Part shown: piece by piece, positions 44,474 to 53,750 of the stretch
Layout: every line of letters begins with the position of its first letter
Numbering within the stretch: the first letter of the stretch is position 1
Assembly: GCF_003385455.1 (NCBI RefSeq)
Contig: NZ_QNUF01000014.1
Span: 55,098 to 119,097, forward strand
DNA: 64,000 bases
Origin: Chryseobacterium rhizosphaerae
GTDB taxonomy: Bacteria; Bacteroidota; Bacteroidia; Flavobacteriales; Weeksellaceae
Direction: 5' to 3'
Translations under genes and position numbers: made by a program
Notes under the pieces: model-generated
The model's database searches: none
What the model was told of the DNA's origin: nothing
Seen by the model: the letters and a program-made list of their open reading frames with translations, nothing else

Positions 44474-45976
44474 TTATTTTTCAGTTTCTTTTTCTATTTT
44501 CAGAAGCATTGCTTTTGCGTTTGGATTTGTTGGTTCCAGTTCTAATACTTTTTGATAATCCTTTTTTGATAGCTGATAATCTTTTTTATTAAAATAAGCT
44601 TCACCTCGGCTGTCATAAACATTTGCTGATGTTGGAAATTCATTGATATTCAAAGTAAAAATTTTGATGGCAGAATCTATTTCATTATTATTCAAATATT
44701 CATATCCCAGCATATTGAGTTCGCTTTCGTTCGAGAAATTGTAATCGTTAGGTTGAGTTTTCTTTAGTTTTTTGTAAAGTTCAAGACCTTTGTCTACACT
44801 TTTGGACAGCTCTTTTCTTATCGTTGCAGAAATTGACTCTTTACTCGATTGTAAAGGGTAATTTTTAAATTGATTCAAGCCTGCAATGCTTGCCACAATT
44901 TCTTCTACTATCTTATTGTTGTTACCATTGGTCATCACAACCACTCCATTTCCATCTTCAACGCTTCCCAAATAGAAACAAATAAACCCATCAGTTCCTC
45001 CGCTGTGATTAAAATATTTCACGCCATTAAAATCATCTGAAAATGTTCCAAAATCTTTCTCCAGTCTTTTTTGTGACATTTCTTTAGACAAAATTTTATT
45101 TGATTTTCCTACTAATGACAGTTGGGTTTCAATAATATATTTTGCTAAATCTGTTGGATTTGTCCATAAACCGGCCGCCGCTTTTTCGGGGTAAATATGA
45201 TACTTCCCTCTCACCTCTTTATCATAATTATAGCCTGTTGCCAACAAATTTTCTTTGTTTTTTGCAGGGGGCTGGCTGAAAGAACTGTTATCCATCCCCA
45301 ATGGAGTCAAAACATTTTTCAGCATATAATCTTCGTATTTTTCGCCGGTTGTATTTTCGAGAATTAATTGACTAATCGTCGTTCCCCCACCAGAATACTG
45401 AAACCTCACCCCTGGTTCAAATACAGACCTGACAGCACCGGAATTGGAAGGTTTCAATCCGTCAAGCGTTTGAATTGTCGTAGGTAAAGGGCTTCCTTTT
45501 TCATAACCTCCGAAACCATGAACCGACAACCCTGCATTATGATTCAATAAATTAGCGATAGTAATTTTCCTGCCTTTTGAAACATTATCATAAGGAAATT
45601 TCCATGTTTTAAGGTAATTATTAATATCATCATCCAAACCTAATTTTCCTTCCTGAACTAATTTTAAAATACCTAAGCTATTAATAGTCTTACTAATAGA
45701 TCCTGCCTGAAACAGCGTTTGGGGAGTTGCTACTCTTTTCTCAGAAGCATCTGCAAAACCGTATGCTTTCGACCATTCTATTTTGTAATCTTTAATCACC
45801 GCAATACTTACTGCGTTGACATTATAAAAAGACATTCTATCTTTTAAAGAAGTCTTCTTTTTTGATTTATCCCAATGGTAGAAGTCGTTTTCAAATAGTT
45901 TTATCTTGTCATTTACATTTTGTGCAAAAATGTTGAGTGATAAAAACAATATAATGATTGCATGTATTTTTCTCAT
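44474..45976 (-). CDS. Beta-lactamase-family serine hydrolase with TPR
   Basis: 500 residues with a signal peptide (cleavage near FAQ, residue 19). SxxK is S93-K96 (GSISKT), the Tyr motif is QYSGGGT, and a C-terminal TPR segment (about 400-495) is present. It is a shorter paralogue of the protein at 6628-8436. Likely periplasmic esterase or peptidase; true beta-lactamase activity is not implied. Confidence 0.88.
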   Translation of the reverse strand: MRKIHAIIILFLSLNIFAQNVNDKIKLFENDFYHWDKSKKKTSLKDRMSFYNVNAVSIAVIKDYKIEWSKAYGFADASEKRVATPQTLFQAGSISKTINSLGILKLVQEGKLGLDDDINNYLKTWKFPYDNVSKGRKITIANLLNHNAGLSVHGFGGYEKGSPLPTTIQTLDGLKPSNSGAVRSVFEPGVRFQYSGGGTTISQLILENTTGEKYEDYMLKNVLTPLGMDNSSFSQPPAKNKENLLATGYNYDKEVRGKYHIYPEKAAAGLWTNPTDLAKYIIETQLSLVGKSNKILSKEMSQKRLEKDFGTFSDDFNGVKYFNHSGGTDGFICFYLGSVEDGNGVVVMTNGNNNKIVEEIVASIAGLNQFKNYPLQSSKESISATIRKELSKSVDKGLELYKKLKKTQPNDYNFSNESELNMLGYEYLNNNEIDSAIKIFTLNINEFPTSANVYDSRGEAYFNKKDYQLSKKDYQKVLELEPTNPNAKAMLLKIEKETEK

Positions 45977-46300
45977 ATGTCAATAATTGAATGGTATGGT
46001 TATCCTATTTTTTCTCTGTTATTATCATAACAACTCATAAAACGTTTCTGTTACATTTTAATGATGATACTTCTATTCTCTATTGTGCCATTTTTTTCCA
46101 ATTTTTAAAAAGTACTATGATCACCTTTTTGTTTTGGCCACAATCCTTTTATAGCAAAAAAAGTTGCAAACCACTTGATTTGCAACTTTTTCCGGAGAGA
46201 TGGACAGCCCAGTCCTTCTTTTAATATTTTCATATATAATTAAAAATAGCCCAATAAGACATATCTCGTTTTTGCTATTATTAATTTTTGTTTTTTGCCA
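45977..46300. other. Intergenic region with terminator
   Basis: 324 bp holding the acetyltransferase terminator. No exact minus-strand -7 element for the serine hydrolase was found. Confidence 0.55.
46158..46191 (-). terminator. Terminator of the acetyltransferase gene
   Basis: A 13-bp perfect stem (46158-46170 with 46179-46191), 8-nt loop, T run on the minus strand. Confidence 0.85.
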
Positions 46301-46855
46301 TTAATTTCGTCCATTTACTTTGGAATAAATTACCGTATCGATAAATTCCCCGTTATAGAATTCACTTTCTTTAAAATGTCTTTCTTTCATAAAATCACAT
46401 TTCTCCAATACTTTGGCAGAACCTAAATTGGCAGGATCAATCAACGCTTCTATCGAGTGTAATCCCATTGTAGCAAAACCATAATTAACCACTTCAGCAA
46501 TGGCCTCAGTAACATAACCTTTTCCCTGAAAATCCGGAAGCAGCATATAACCGATTTCTGCCCGGTAATGCTCAGATTTAATATGATAATAACCGATAGT
46601 CCCAATCATTTTAGCGTCACCTTTCAGGGTAATTGCCCAATTAATGATTTCATTACTGCTAATTTTTTCATCAATTGCTTTGAGGTGTTCCGATGCTTCT
46701 TCGATTGATGTGGCTACTGGTTTGGGAATATATTCCATTACTTTGGGATCAGAGCGTAATGCAAATAATTCATTGATGTCATTTACATCAGCACGTCTGA
46801 GTTTCAGTCTTTCCGTTTCCAGTTCAGGAAACTCTGAGAAATTTATCGTAAGCAT
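46301..46855 (-). CDS. GNAT acetyltransferase (RimJ/RimL type)
   Basis: 184 residues. N-terminal ETERLKLRRADVNDINELFAL pattern, acetyl-CoA loop DFQGKGYVTEA, and C-terminal GLHSIEALIDPANLGSAKVLEKCDF. The same subfamily as 21471-21971. Substrate unknown. Confidence 0.9.
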   Translation of the reverse strand: MLTINFSEFPELETERLKLRRADVNDINELFALRSDPKVMEYIPKPVATSIEEASEHLKAIDEKISSNEIINWAITLKGDAKMIGTIGYYHIKSEHYRAEIGYMLLPDFQGKGYVTEAIAEVVNYGFATMGLHSIEALIDPANLGSAKVLEKCDFMKERHFKESEFYNGEFIDTVIYSKVNGRN

Positions 46856-47049
46856 TATTAGTTTTATATTTCTGTAAAGGTATAGTTTTTTGCCATCAAT
46901 TTTCTGTGAAAAAATATTGACTTATAAAAGTAGAAAAAGGATTAAGCTGATTATTTTCACTTTTTTATAATTCTGATTTTCTGCATAATAAGACAGCATA
47001 ATCAACTACCATTTGAACAACTCCAAAGATTACGAAAGTCTTAAATCAT

Positions 47050-47057
47050 TATCTTTG
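47050..47057 (+). promoter_or_regulatory. Orphan -7 element (TATCTTTG)
   Basis: An exact TAnnTTTG in gene-less DNA, about 55 bp before a hairpin, so a short transcript of roughly 70-80 nt is possible. Confidence 0.3.
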
Positions 47058-47109
47058 TTATATAAGACCTATAGAGAAAATTTGAGAAAGAAAACTTTAA
47101 TAAAAAACA

Positions 47110-47134
47110 AAACCCACTGATAATCAGTAGGTTT
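47110..47134. terminator. Hairpin beside the tRNA fragment
   Basis: 10 base pairs and one C-A mismatch (47110-47120 with 47124-47134), 3-nt loop. It sits where the terminator of a minus-strand tRNA would be. Confidence 0.6.
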
Positions 47135-47147
47135 ATATTTAATACTC

Positions 47148-47172
47148 TGCGGAGAGTGAGGGATTCGAACCT
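47148..47172 (-). other. tRNA-Ser 3'-end fragment
   Basis: Read on the minus strand it gives a T-loop GGTTCGAATCCC followed by CTCTCCGCA, matching the 3' end of flavobacterial tRNA-Ser. Upstream no D-arm, anticodon or variable arm exists, and the T-stem is not paired on its 5' side. It is a fragment, not a working tRNA. Confidence 0.65.
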
Positions 47173-47833
47173 ATGATTTACAATCCTTATTCAATCTATA
47201 TTTTCCATCTTTTAAAATAACAACTGCCATGATTCTGCCACAGTTTTCAGTTAGATATCAAATAAGAATCTAAAGCTTAACTTTTTAGTAATTTAATTTT
47301 TTCAAAAATAAAACTTTTTCATAACAATTCAAAATCCATATAAGAAACCTCAACCATACAGTTTTAGCACACTTTTGTTGAGGATTTAGCTCAACTACTT
47401 ATTATTAATAAAGACATTATTCATATCTAAAAATATCATACAATAAATACTAATAAAAAAATTATGTTCATTTAGATAAGGTAAAAAAAGATTTAAAATC
47501 TATAATAGAAAGCTATGAATTAACTCATTTAAAATATTGAATACAAGGATTTTTGAAGAGCTATTTTTTTTAAACAAAAGCGTGATATATACAACATTAA
47601 AGAAGTAATTTGTAATACAATAGATTATATAATAACCAACTTTGTATATTAGCAATTAAGTTACACTAAAATAGACATTCTAGATACAATCTATAACAAA
47701 GTTACAAATCTTTTAAAATACTAAAGATAAACTTTTAAAAGTTCATCTTTTTGTTCTATTTGAAAGACATACACTTTTTATACAGCATATCTTCTTAATT
47801 TTCCGGTAAATATTGCTCTCTGCTACTAATATT

Positions 47834-48034
47834 TTACCCCGTCTTTATTTTGAAAAGGTCAAGTACCAGTTTCATAAATTTCTCCACTCCTTTTTCAGTA
47901 ATTTAATATTGCTGATCAGCAGGATTATCCTTTGCAACCCAGTCTTTCTCTACAAATTGTTCCAGCAAAAGTTGTCCTAATTTTTCGCCAATATGAGTAG
48001 GAAGATTTAGCGGGTTTTCTTCCGGTTGATTTGT
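47834..48034 (-). pseudogene. ArsR-like winged-helix regulator remnant
   Basis: A 66-codon frame encodes HIGEKLGQLLLEQFVEKDWV, then a TAA at 47903-47905, then ITEKGVEKFMKLV. This matches the C-terminus of ArsR-type regulators (LT-x-KG after an aromatic). An upstream in-frame TGA at 48035-48037 removes the N-terminal half. So it is truncated and interrupted. Confidence 0.6.
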
Positions 48035-48071
48035 TCATTTTCGTATTGGGTTATAGTTTTTATAGGATGTA

Positions 48072-48872
48072 TTAATTAAGATGAAGGTAATCCTTAATTG
48101 TTTTCAGCACTCCAAAGCTGTCATTGGTACAGGCTTCAAAATTGGCTACCTGCTTTACGTTCGGATGGGCATTTTTCATAGCGTAAGAATACTTAGCATT
48201 CTTCAGCATTTCTATATCGTTCATATAATCACCGAAAGCCATCGTATTTTCAGGAGAAATACCCAACGATTTTTGAAGTATTTTCAGAGCATTTCCTTTG
48301 TTAATATCTTTATTCATAATATCAAGCCAGTATTCTCCGGAAACAACTACTTCCAGACCGAATTCTTCAAATCTTTTAAGAGCCGGATACAGATATTTTT
48401 CAGCACCTTCGGGATGATAGACTGCTATTTTAAAGGCTGTATCATCAATTTTTTCCGTAAGATCATCTTTTCTCATGTTTTCAGTATAGTACTTTGAGAA
48501 AAAGTCTACAAACTGCTGATCTTCGGTTTCGTAATAAGCCATTTTTTTAGCTGATAATACTGCTTTGGCTCCTGGTATTTCCCGAACAGCTTTGATAATC
48601 TCAACTATATATTGATATTCCAGTATATCGGCAAAAAGCTCCTGATCTTTATAGATAACATAGCCGCCATTTTCAGCGATAAAACCGATCTCACTTTCTA
48701 TTTCTCCGAAATAATGGGTGATGCCGGGCATCTGTCTGCCGCTTGCTGGGACAAACAGAATATTTCTTTTTTTCAGTTCTTTGTAAACATCCGAAAATTC
48801 AGGGCTCATTTCATGGCTGGAATTGAGGAATGTCCCATCCATGTCCGTCACAATTAATTTAATCTGTTCCAT
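48072..48872 (-). CDS. HAD-superfamily Cof-type sugar phosphatase
   Basis: About 267 residues from the ATG at 48872; the frame extends 20 codons upstream into galT but that N-terminus is atypical. Motif I is DMDGTFL, motif II is in VPASGRQ, and motif IV is FGDYMNDIEML. Cof-type HADs dephosphorylate sugar phosphates and similar. It follows galT by 46 bp and is the last gene of the galactose block. Confidence 0.9.
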   Translation of the reverse strand: MEQIKLIVTDMDGTFLNSSHEMSPEFSDVYKELKKRNILFVPASGRQMPGITHYFGEIESEIGFIAENGGYVIYKDQELFADILEYQYIVEIIKAVREIPGAKAVLSAKKMAYYETEDQQFVDFFSKYYTENMRKDDLTEKIDDTAFKIAVYHPEGAEKYLYPALKRFEEFGLEVVVSGEYWLDIMNKDINKGNALKILQKSLGISPENTMAFGDYMNDIEMLKNAKYSYAMKNAHPNVKQVANFEACTNDSFGVLKTIKDYLHLN

Positions 48873-48918
48873 AATTTTATTGGGAAAAGCAATTGTATGT
48901 ATCAGAATCACAATTTGC

Positions 48919-49995
48919 TTATTCTTTTTCAAAGATATTGATTTTATTATTTTTCTTGTAGTGAATGGTAGGAAGGTTTCTTAATATGGCTGCGCTTTGT
49001 TCCGGAGTAATGTCCCGTTGAGGCTCTGCCAGCATTTCATAGCCTACCATAAATTTCTTTATTTCTGCACTTCTGAGCAGCGGGGGATAAAAATGCATAT
49101 GAAAATGCCATTCCGGATGTGGTTTTCCATCTGTGGGTGACTGATGGATTCCCGCAGAATAAGGAAATGACATTTCAAAGAGATTATCATATATCGTGGT
49201 CAGAGTCTGGAGAATAGTTGCAAAAGATTCTTTTTCATTCTCAGAAAATCCTGCCATATTTTCTCTTTTCTGCTTACTTATAATCATTGTTTCATAAGGC
49301 CATAACGCCCAAAACGGCACCAATGCGACAAAGTGTTCATTTTCTGTGACGATGCGTTCTCCAGCCGTTATTTCCTGCTGAAGATAGTCTTCCAATAATG
49401 TTCTTTTATTATTTTCAAAATAGAATTTCAATTGATCCTGGGTTTTATGAACCATAGCCGGAATTGACGACTGTGCCCATATCTGACCATGCGGATGAGG
49501 GTTACTGCAGCCCATAACACTTCCTTTATTTTCAAAAATTTGAATGTAATTGATATGGTCCAAAGCAGCCAGTTCATTAAACTGCTCCTGCCATATATCC
49601 ACAACATTTTTTATCTGTTCCACAGACATTTCCGGTAAAGTAAGACTGTGATTCTCAGAAAAACAAACCACCCTGTTGATTCCGCGTTCCGGAAGAAGGG
49701 TAAAAAAACCGGAATGTTCTTCAGAAAAATCAATTTCTTCATTAAGCAATGCCCCGAAATCATTATTAAAGACATAAGTCCCTTTATACTCAGGATTTCG
49801 GGCTCCATTAGCACGGATATTCCCGGAACACAGATAGCAATCCGGATCGTATACAGGTCGATTTTCTTCTGTAGTATCTTCTTTCTGTCCCTGCCATGGT
49901 CTGTTTGCCCGTTGTGGAGAAACCAGTATCCATTCATCCAATAGAGGATTGTATCTTCTGTGGGGATGCTTATTACGGTCAAATGATGTATTCAT
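48919..49995 (-). CDS. galT: Galactose-1-phosphate uridylyltransferase
   Basis: 358 residues. The active-site motif NPHPHGQIW (HPH) is present, as are the RANRPWQG and zinc-related C-x2-C (YLCSG) regions. It transfers UMP from UDP-glucose to galactose-1-phosphate in the Leloir pathway. The start codon lies inside the end of galK (17-bp overlap), so translation is coupled. galE is not in the window. Confidence 0.95.
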   Translation of the reverse strand: MNTSFDRNKHPHRRYNPLLDEWILVSPQRANRPWQGQKEDTTEENRPVYDPDCYLCSGNIRANGARNPEYKGTYVFNNDFGALLNEEIDFSEEHSGFFTLLPERGINRVVCFSENHSLTLPEMSVEQIKNVVDIWQEQFNELAALDHINYIQIFENKGSVMGCSNPHPHGQIWAQSSIPAMVHKTQDQLKFYFENNKRTLLEDYLQQEITAGERIVTENEHFVALVPFWALWPYETMIISKQKRENMAGFSENEKESFATILQTLTTIYDNLFEMSFPYSAGIHQSPTDGKPHPEWHFHMHFYPPLLRSAEIKKFMVGYEMLAEPQRDITPEQSAAILRNLPTIHYKKNNKINIFEKE

Positions 49996-51163
49996 TGGTG
50001 TATTCTTTTATCCCGTCGGAAATTTTAACATGATAAACTTTCATCTGAATATTGAAATTTTCAAGATATTTTTCACTGATGATCCGGATCACTTCTTCAG
50101 CTTTATTTTCCTGAATCAGGTTGATGCTGCAGCCTCCGAAGCCACCTCCCATGATTCTCGCTCCCAACACTCCTTTCTGCAGTAATGCATTTTCCACTAA
50201 AAAATCAAGTTCATTGCAGCTGACCTCAAATTCTGTTGAAAGCCCGGCATGGGTTTCTGTGAGAAGTGTTCCCAGATATTCAATATCTCCTTCTGAAATA
50301 GCTTTTGCAGCCATTTCCACTCTGTAGATTTCTTTAAGAAGATAGAGACATCTTTTATATGAAATACTTCCCATTTCTTCTTTTACCATATCAAGCATCG
50401 CCAGCGTAAAATCCCTGAATTTTTCGGTTTCCGGAAAGTTTTTCCATAAAACTTTTTTCCCGTTTTCAACATCTTTACGCCTTTCATTATAACCGGATGT
50501 CAAATGGGTATGCTTTACACAGCTGTCAAAAAGCAGCAGGCTGTATCCTTTAAGGTCAGCATCGAAATATTGATGCTCAAGTGAATTACAGTCGAGCATA
50601 ATCACTTTATCTTCCTTCCCGAATACGGAGGCAAACTGATCCATAATTCCGCATTGAACTCCCACAAAAGAATGTTCTGATTTTTGCCCGATCACAGCAA
50701 TATCTTTTTTTGAAATCTGAAGATCAAAAAGTTCATTGAGGATATAAGCAAAACCACATTCAAGTGCAGCTGATGAAGAAAGCCCAGCTCCCATCGGAAT
50801 GGTACTGCTGAAGACAATTTCCATCCCACAAAACTTGTTTTCCGGCTTCTGCAGCTGGCTGAAAACACCCAGAATATAGTTCATCCACATCTGCTGAACC
50901 GGTTTTATCTCCATAGTGACATCAAATGTATAGTCTTCTCCAAGGTCTTTGGCAACAATTGTACACAGATTAGTCTGAGGAGCCTTACGGACGGCAAAAC
51001 AGATATATTTATCTATGGCAGCGGGCAATACAAAACCATCACTGTAATCTACATGTTCGCCGATAATATTAATTCTTCCCGGCGAAAGGAAAATATGTTC
51101 GGGTTCTGATTTGAACTCGGTTTTAAACTTATTTATAGTTGGGTTGATTAACTGTTCATGCAT
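49979..51163 (-). CDS. galK: Galactokinase
   Basis: 394 residues. GHMP-kinase motifs: GRINIIGEHVDYSDGF (substrate binding), PMGAGLSSSAALE (ATP loop) and GGGFGGCSI at the C-terminus. It phosphorylates galactose at C1 using ATP. An inverted repeat lies in the 89-bp gap to the aldolase gene. Confidence 0.96.
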   Translation of the reverse strand: MHEQLINPTINKFKTEFKSEPEHIFLSPGRINIIGEHVDYSDGFVLPAAIDKYICFAVRKAPQTNLCTIVAKDLGEDYTFDVTMEIKPVQQMWMNYILGVFSQLQKPENKFCGMEIVFSSTIPMGAGLSSSAALECGFAYILNELFDLQISKKDIAVIGQKSEHSFVGVQCGIMDQFASVFGKEDKVIMLDCNSLEHQYFDADLKGYSLLLFDSCVKHTHLTSGYNERRKDVENGKKVLWKNFPETEKFRDFTLAMLDMVKEEMGSISYKRCLYLLKEIYRVEMAAKAISEGDIEYLGTLLTETHAGLSTEFEVSCNELDFLVENALLQKGVLGARIMGGGFGGCSINLIQENKAEEVIRIISEKYLENFNIQMKVYHVKISDGIKEYTNEYII

Positions 51164-51200
51164 ATCAATCTTTTCTGATAAAACAGATCTTAGGCGATCT

Positions 51201-51240
51201 AAAGTATAAAACTACTGAATATAGAACAGATTTATACTTT
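51201..51240. promoter_or_regulatory. Inverted repeat AAAGTATAAA...TTTATACTTT
   Basis: A 10-bp perfect inverted repeat with a 20-bp spacer, upstream of galK. Its half-site (AAGTATAAA) resembles that of the palindrome at 51924-51946 (AAGTGTTAAA). Confidence 0.45.
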
Positions 51241-51252
51241 CTCTGCCTGACC

Positions 51253-51906
51253 TTACTTCATTTTTTTTGAATCTTTGATGAACTGGTCTAATCCTGAATC
51301 TGTAAGCGGATGTTTCAGAAGAGAAAGTATAGGGGCCAATGGACAGGTCACAACATCAGCACCAATCTTTGCACAGTTGATAATATGCATACTGTGTCGG
51401 ACAGAAGCTGCCAGTATCTGTGTCTGAAAAGCATAATTGTCATAAATTGTCCTGATTTCTGAGATCAGATGAAGACCGTCTGTAGAAATATCATCCAGCC
51501 TTCCCAGAAACGGAGAAACATAGGTGGCTCCGGCTTTGGCAGCCAGTAATGCCTGGCCCGATGAGAAAACGAGAGTACAATTGGTCTTTATCCCTTTTTC
51601 AGAAAAATACCTGATGGCTTTGATTCCATCCTTAGTCATAGGAACTTTTACAACAATCCTTGGATGTAATGCGGCAAGCTCTTCTCCTTCTTTAATCATT
51701 TCTTCGAAAGTAATTCCCAATACTTCAGCACTTACATCCCCATCCACAATATTACAGATTTCAAGGTAATGATGATGTATATTTTGCTTTCCTGAGATCC
51801 CTTCTTTCGCCATCAATGAAGGATTAGTAGTTACCCCGTCCAGAACTCCAAGGGCATTGGCTTCTTCTATCATCGCCAGATTGGCGGTATCAATAAAAAA
51901 TTTCAT
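51253..51906 (-). CDS. fsa: Transaldolase/fructose-6-phosphate aldolase-type enzyme
   Basis: 217 residues, the short TalC/FSA length. It begins [10 protein letters not shown] with GVTTNPSL; the Schiff-base Lys is in VVKVPMT. Family members split or form ketose phosphates with a DHA or glyceraldehyde-3-phosphate unit. Whether it acts as transaldolase or aldolase cannot be told from sequence alone. It sits between an AraC regulator and galK. Confidence 0.92.
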   Translation of the reverse strand: MKFFIDTANLAMIEEANALGVLDGVTTNPSLMAKEGISGKQNIHHHYLEICNIVDGDVSAEVLGITFEEMIKEGEELAALHPRIVVKVPMTKDGIKAIRYFSEKGIKTNCTLVFSSGQALLAAKAGATYVSPFLGRLDDISTDGLHLISEIRTIYDNYAFQTQILAASVRHSMHIINCAKIGADVVTCPLAPILSLLKHPLTDSGLDQFIKDSKKMK

Positions 51907-51923
51907 AGATATTATTATCGTTT

Positions 51924-51946
51924 ATAAGTGTTAAATTTACACTTAT
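51924..51946. promoter_or_regulatory. Operator-like palindrome upstream of the aldolase
   Basis: ATAAGTGT (51924-51931) and ACACTTAT (51939-51946) form an 8-bp inverted repeat with a TAAATTT centre, 18 bp before the ATG. No T run, so an operator or leader hairpin is more likely than a terminator. Confidence 0.55.
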
Positions 51947-51996
51947 ATTTTGATAAATCATCATGAGAATATATTTTTTTACTGGTCTTCAAAAAA

Positions 51997-52869
51997 CTAT
52001 TCCATGAAGTAATTAAACTCTTTCCTGTACTGAGAAGGACTTTTTTGGATATATTCTTTAAAAGTTTTATTAAAATAACTGAAATTATTAAACCCGGATT
52101 CAAAGCAGACTTCTGTAATGCTCAAAGGCTGCTCCGCCAGAAGCTTGAGTGCATGGGTAATCCTATATTCATTTACAAAACGGGTAAAGGTCTTGTTGGT
52201 GATTTTTTTAAAATAACGACAGAAAGACGGTACTTTCATATTGGCGAGATCAGCCACATCTTCCAGGGTAATGGATTCTTTGAAATGGTCTTTCACATAA
52301 TTAAATATAAGATTGATTCTCTCATTGTCTTCAATCTGTGTCTGAAGATAATATTTTCCTGCATTTAAGATTCTGTAATCCTGAGTAACAGACAGCTCAT
52401 CCAATATTTTCAGGAATCTGCACAGCTTGTCCAAAGAGGAAGCTTCATGCATTTCAACAATCTCTTTTCCGATTGCTTTTTTCACGTCTTCTCCAAATAC
52501 TATTCCTGCCTTGGACTTTTCAAGCAAAGCAGAAATCCTATGCATCTCCGGTATGCTCCAGATAGATTCTCCTAAAAAATCAGACTTAAACTGAATAACC
52601 ATTTCATACTCATTATGTGTATTCTCGTTGGTAAGCCCGCAGTGCGGAAGATTGCTTCCTATCAAAACCAGGTCTCCATCTGAAAAATAAGAAATACTGC
52701 TTCCGATCTGTCTTTTTCCAGAGCCTTTACAGACAAAAATCAGTTCAATCTCGGGATGATAATGCCAGACATGTGACTTTATATTCTCATTGGCCAGGAA
52801 TTTCAGACTGGTAAAACTACTTCCTAAAGTAGGCCTTATGGCTTCAAAAGATGGGCTTACAAGTTTCAT
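51997..52869 (-). CDS. AraC-family transcriptional regulator
   Basis: 290 residues. An N-terminal cupin-type sugar-sensing domain (HYHPEIELIFVCKGSG, LIGSNLPH) precedes a C-terminal AraC/XylS double HTH (about 185-288; VADLANMKVPSFCRYFKK and ITEVCFESGFNNFSYFNKTFK). It probably controls the adjacent aldolase/gal genes and possibly the xylan operon. A divergent secreted-protein gene shares its upstream region. Confidence 0.92.
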   Translation of the reverse strand: MKLVSPSFEAIRPTLGSSFTSLKFLANENIKSHVWHYHPEIELIFVCKGSGKRQIGSSISYFSDGDLVLIGSNLPHCGLTNENTHNEYEMVIQFKSDFLGESIWSIPEMHRISALLEKSKAGIVFGEDVKKAIGKEIVEMHEASSLDKLCRFLKILDELSVTQDYRILNAGKYYLQTQIEDNERINLIFNYVKDHFKESITLEDVADLANMKVPSFCRYFKKITNKTFTRFVNEYRITHALKLLAEQPLSITEVCFESGFNNFSYFNKTFKEYIQKSPSQYRKEFNYFME

Positions 52870-52989
52870 AGGACAAAATAAATAATTTCATATGTAAAAT
52901 TAACAAATAACACATCAATAACAATAATTAAAGTTAATATAAGACATAAATATGAAAATTTACTTATAGCCTGAAAAATATTACTGCCA

Positions 52990-52997
52990 TAGATTTG
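52990..52997 (+). promoter_or_regulatory. Promoter -7 element (TAGATTTG)
   Basis: An exact TAnnTTTG match 27 bp upstream of the ATG at 53025. Confidence 0.65.
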
Positions 52998-53024
52998 CAG
53001 TATCAATTCTAAAAGCCTTAACCC

Positions 53025-53621
53025 ATGAGCACATTATTAAAAGCCGTATTTTTTGCAGGAGCCTTATTGTTCTCAGCAAATGTAATGAGTAAGGACAGAG
53101 ATTTTTCCCTTTCCTTTGGAAACGTACAAGACAAAACATTGAACTTTGAGCTTTCAAATGCAAAAAGTGTATCTGTTTTTGTTTATAACAATGCACATGA
53201 TGAGCTATTTTTCGAGAATCTCGCAGATGGAGATCATGTAACCAAGACTTATGATTTTCAGAATTTTACACCCGGGACTTACTATCTGGTAGCGGAATCG
53301 GAAGTGAAAATAGAGAAATACAGGATAAAAATCAGTGCTGATAATGTTATGGAAGTGGAAAAAGCGCCTGTAAGTGCTGTCCATAAGCCTAAATATACCA
53401 TTTCCGGGCATATGGCAAAGCTGCACATGTCTGATGTGAAAGGCCCTGTAAACATTTCGGTATCTGATCTTTCCAATACAACTTATTATACATCCAGCAG
53501 AAAATCTGATGACGGAAAAGTGGATATCACTTTTGATCTTGATCCCAAAACAGCAGACCAATATATCATCCGGGTTGAAGAAAACGGAAATGTGTTTAAC
53601 AAAATGATTTCTCTCCGATAA
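53025..53621 (+). CDS. Secreted beta-sandwich hypothetical protein
   Basis: 198 residues with a signal peptide (cleavage near residue 22). Two probable Ig-like beta-sandwich halves (about 25-110 and 120-198, with a PGTYYLVAES turn) follow. I do not recognise a named family; it resembles small periplasmic or surface proteins of flavobacteria. It is the only plus-strand gene in this block, with its own promoter and terminator. Confidence 0.8.
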   Translation: MSTLLKAVFFAGALLFSANVMSKDRDFSLSFGNVQDKTLNFELSNAKSVSVFVYNNAHDELFFENLADGDHVTKTYDFQNFTPGTYYLVAESEVKIEKYRIKISADNVMEVEKAPVSAVHKPKYTISGHMAKLHMSDVKGPVNISVSDLSNTTYYTSSRKSDDGKVDITFDLDPKTADQYIIRVEENGNVFNKMISLR

Positions 53622-53701
53622 ACCGGAATATTAACAGATAGATTGACATATCGATCATTCCAATTATTTTGGATTAAAATTTTACTTACAGTTTATTGTT
53701 T

Positions 53702-53750
53702 TGAGGCAGCTCCCATTTCCTAAACAGAAAAAGAGCTGCCTCATTTTTTT
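53702..53750. terminator. Bidirectional terminator
   Basis: An 11-bp perfect stem (53702-53712 with 53733-53743), 20-nt loop and a T run (53744-53750). It ends the secreted-protein gene and abuts the GH67 stop. Confidence 0.85.

Larger units (their letters stand above)
46856..48071. other. 1.2-kb AT-rich decayed region
   Basis: No intact gene. It holds a plus-strand -7 element, a hairpin, a tRNA-Ser 3' fragment, an inverted repeat GTTGAG/CTCAAC (47377-47395), short decayed coding stretches on the plus strand around 47480-47640, and a broken ArsR-like gene. The composition is clearly more AT-rich than the flanks. It looks like the scar of an integration or deletion. Confidence 0.6.

Noticed and set aside
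44474..45976. True class C beta-lactamase
   Set aside because: The TPR tail and the YSG motif point to the EstB/peptidase-like branch; resistance cannot be inferred.
47148..47230. Intact tRNA on the minus strand
   Set aside because: Only the T-loop and 3' acceptor part match; there is no D-arm or anticodon arm, and the T-stem does not pair.
48873..48932. N-terminal extension of the HAD phosphatase
   Set aside because: It overlaps galT, and the family starts directly before the DMDGT motif.
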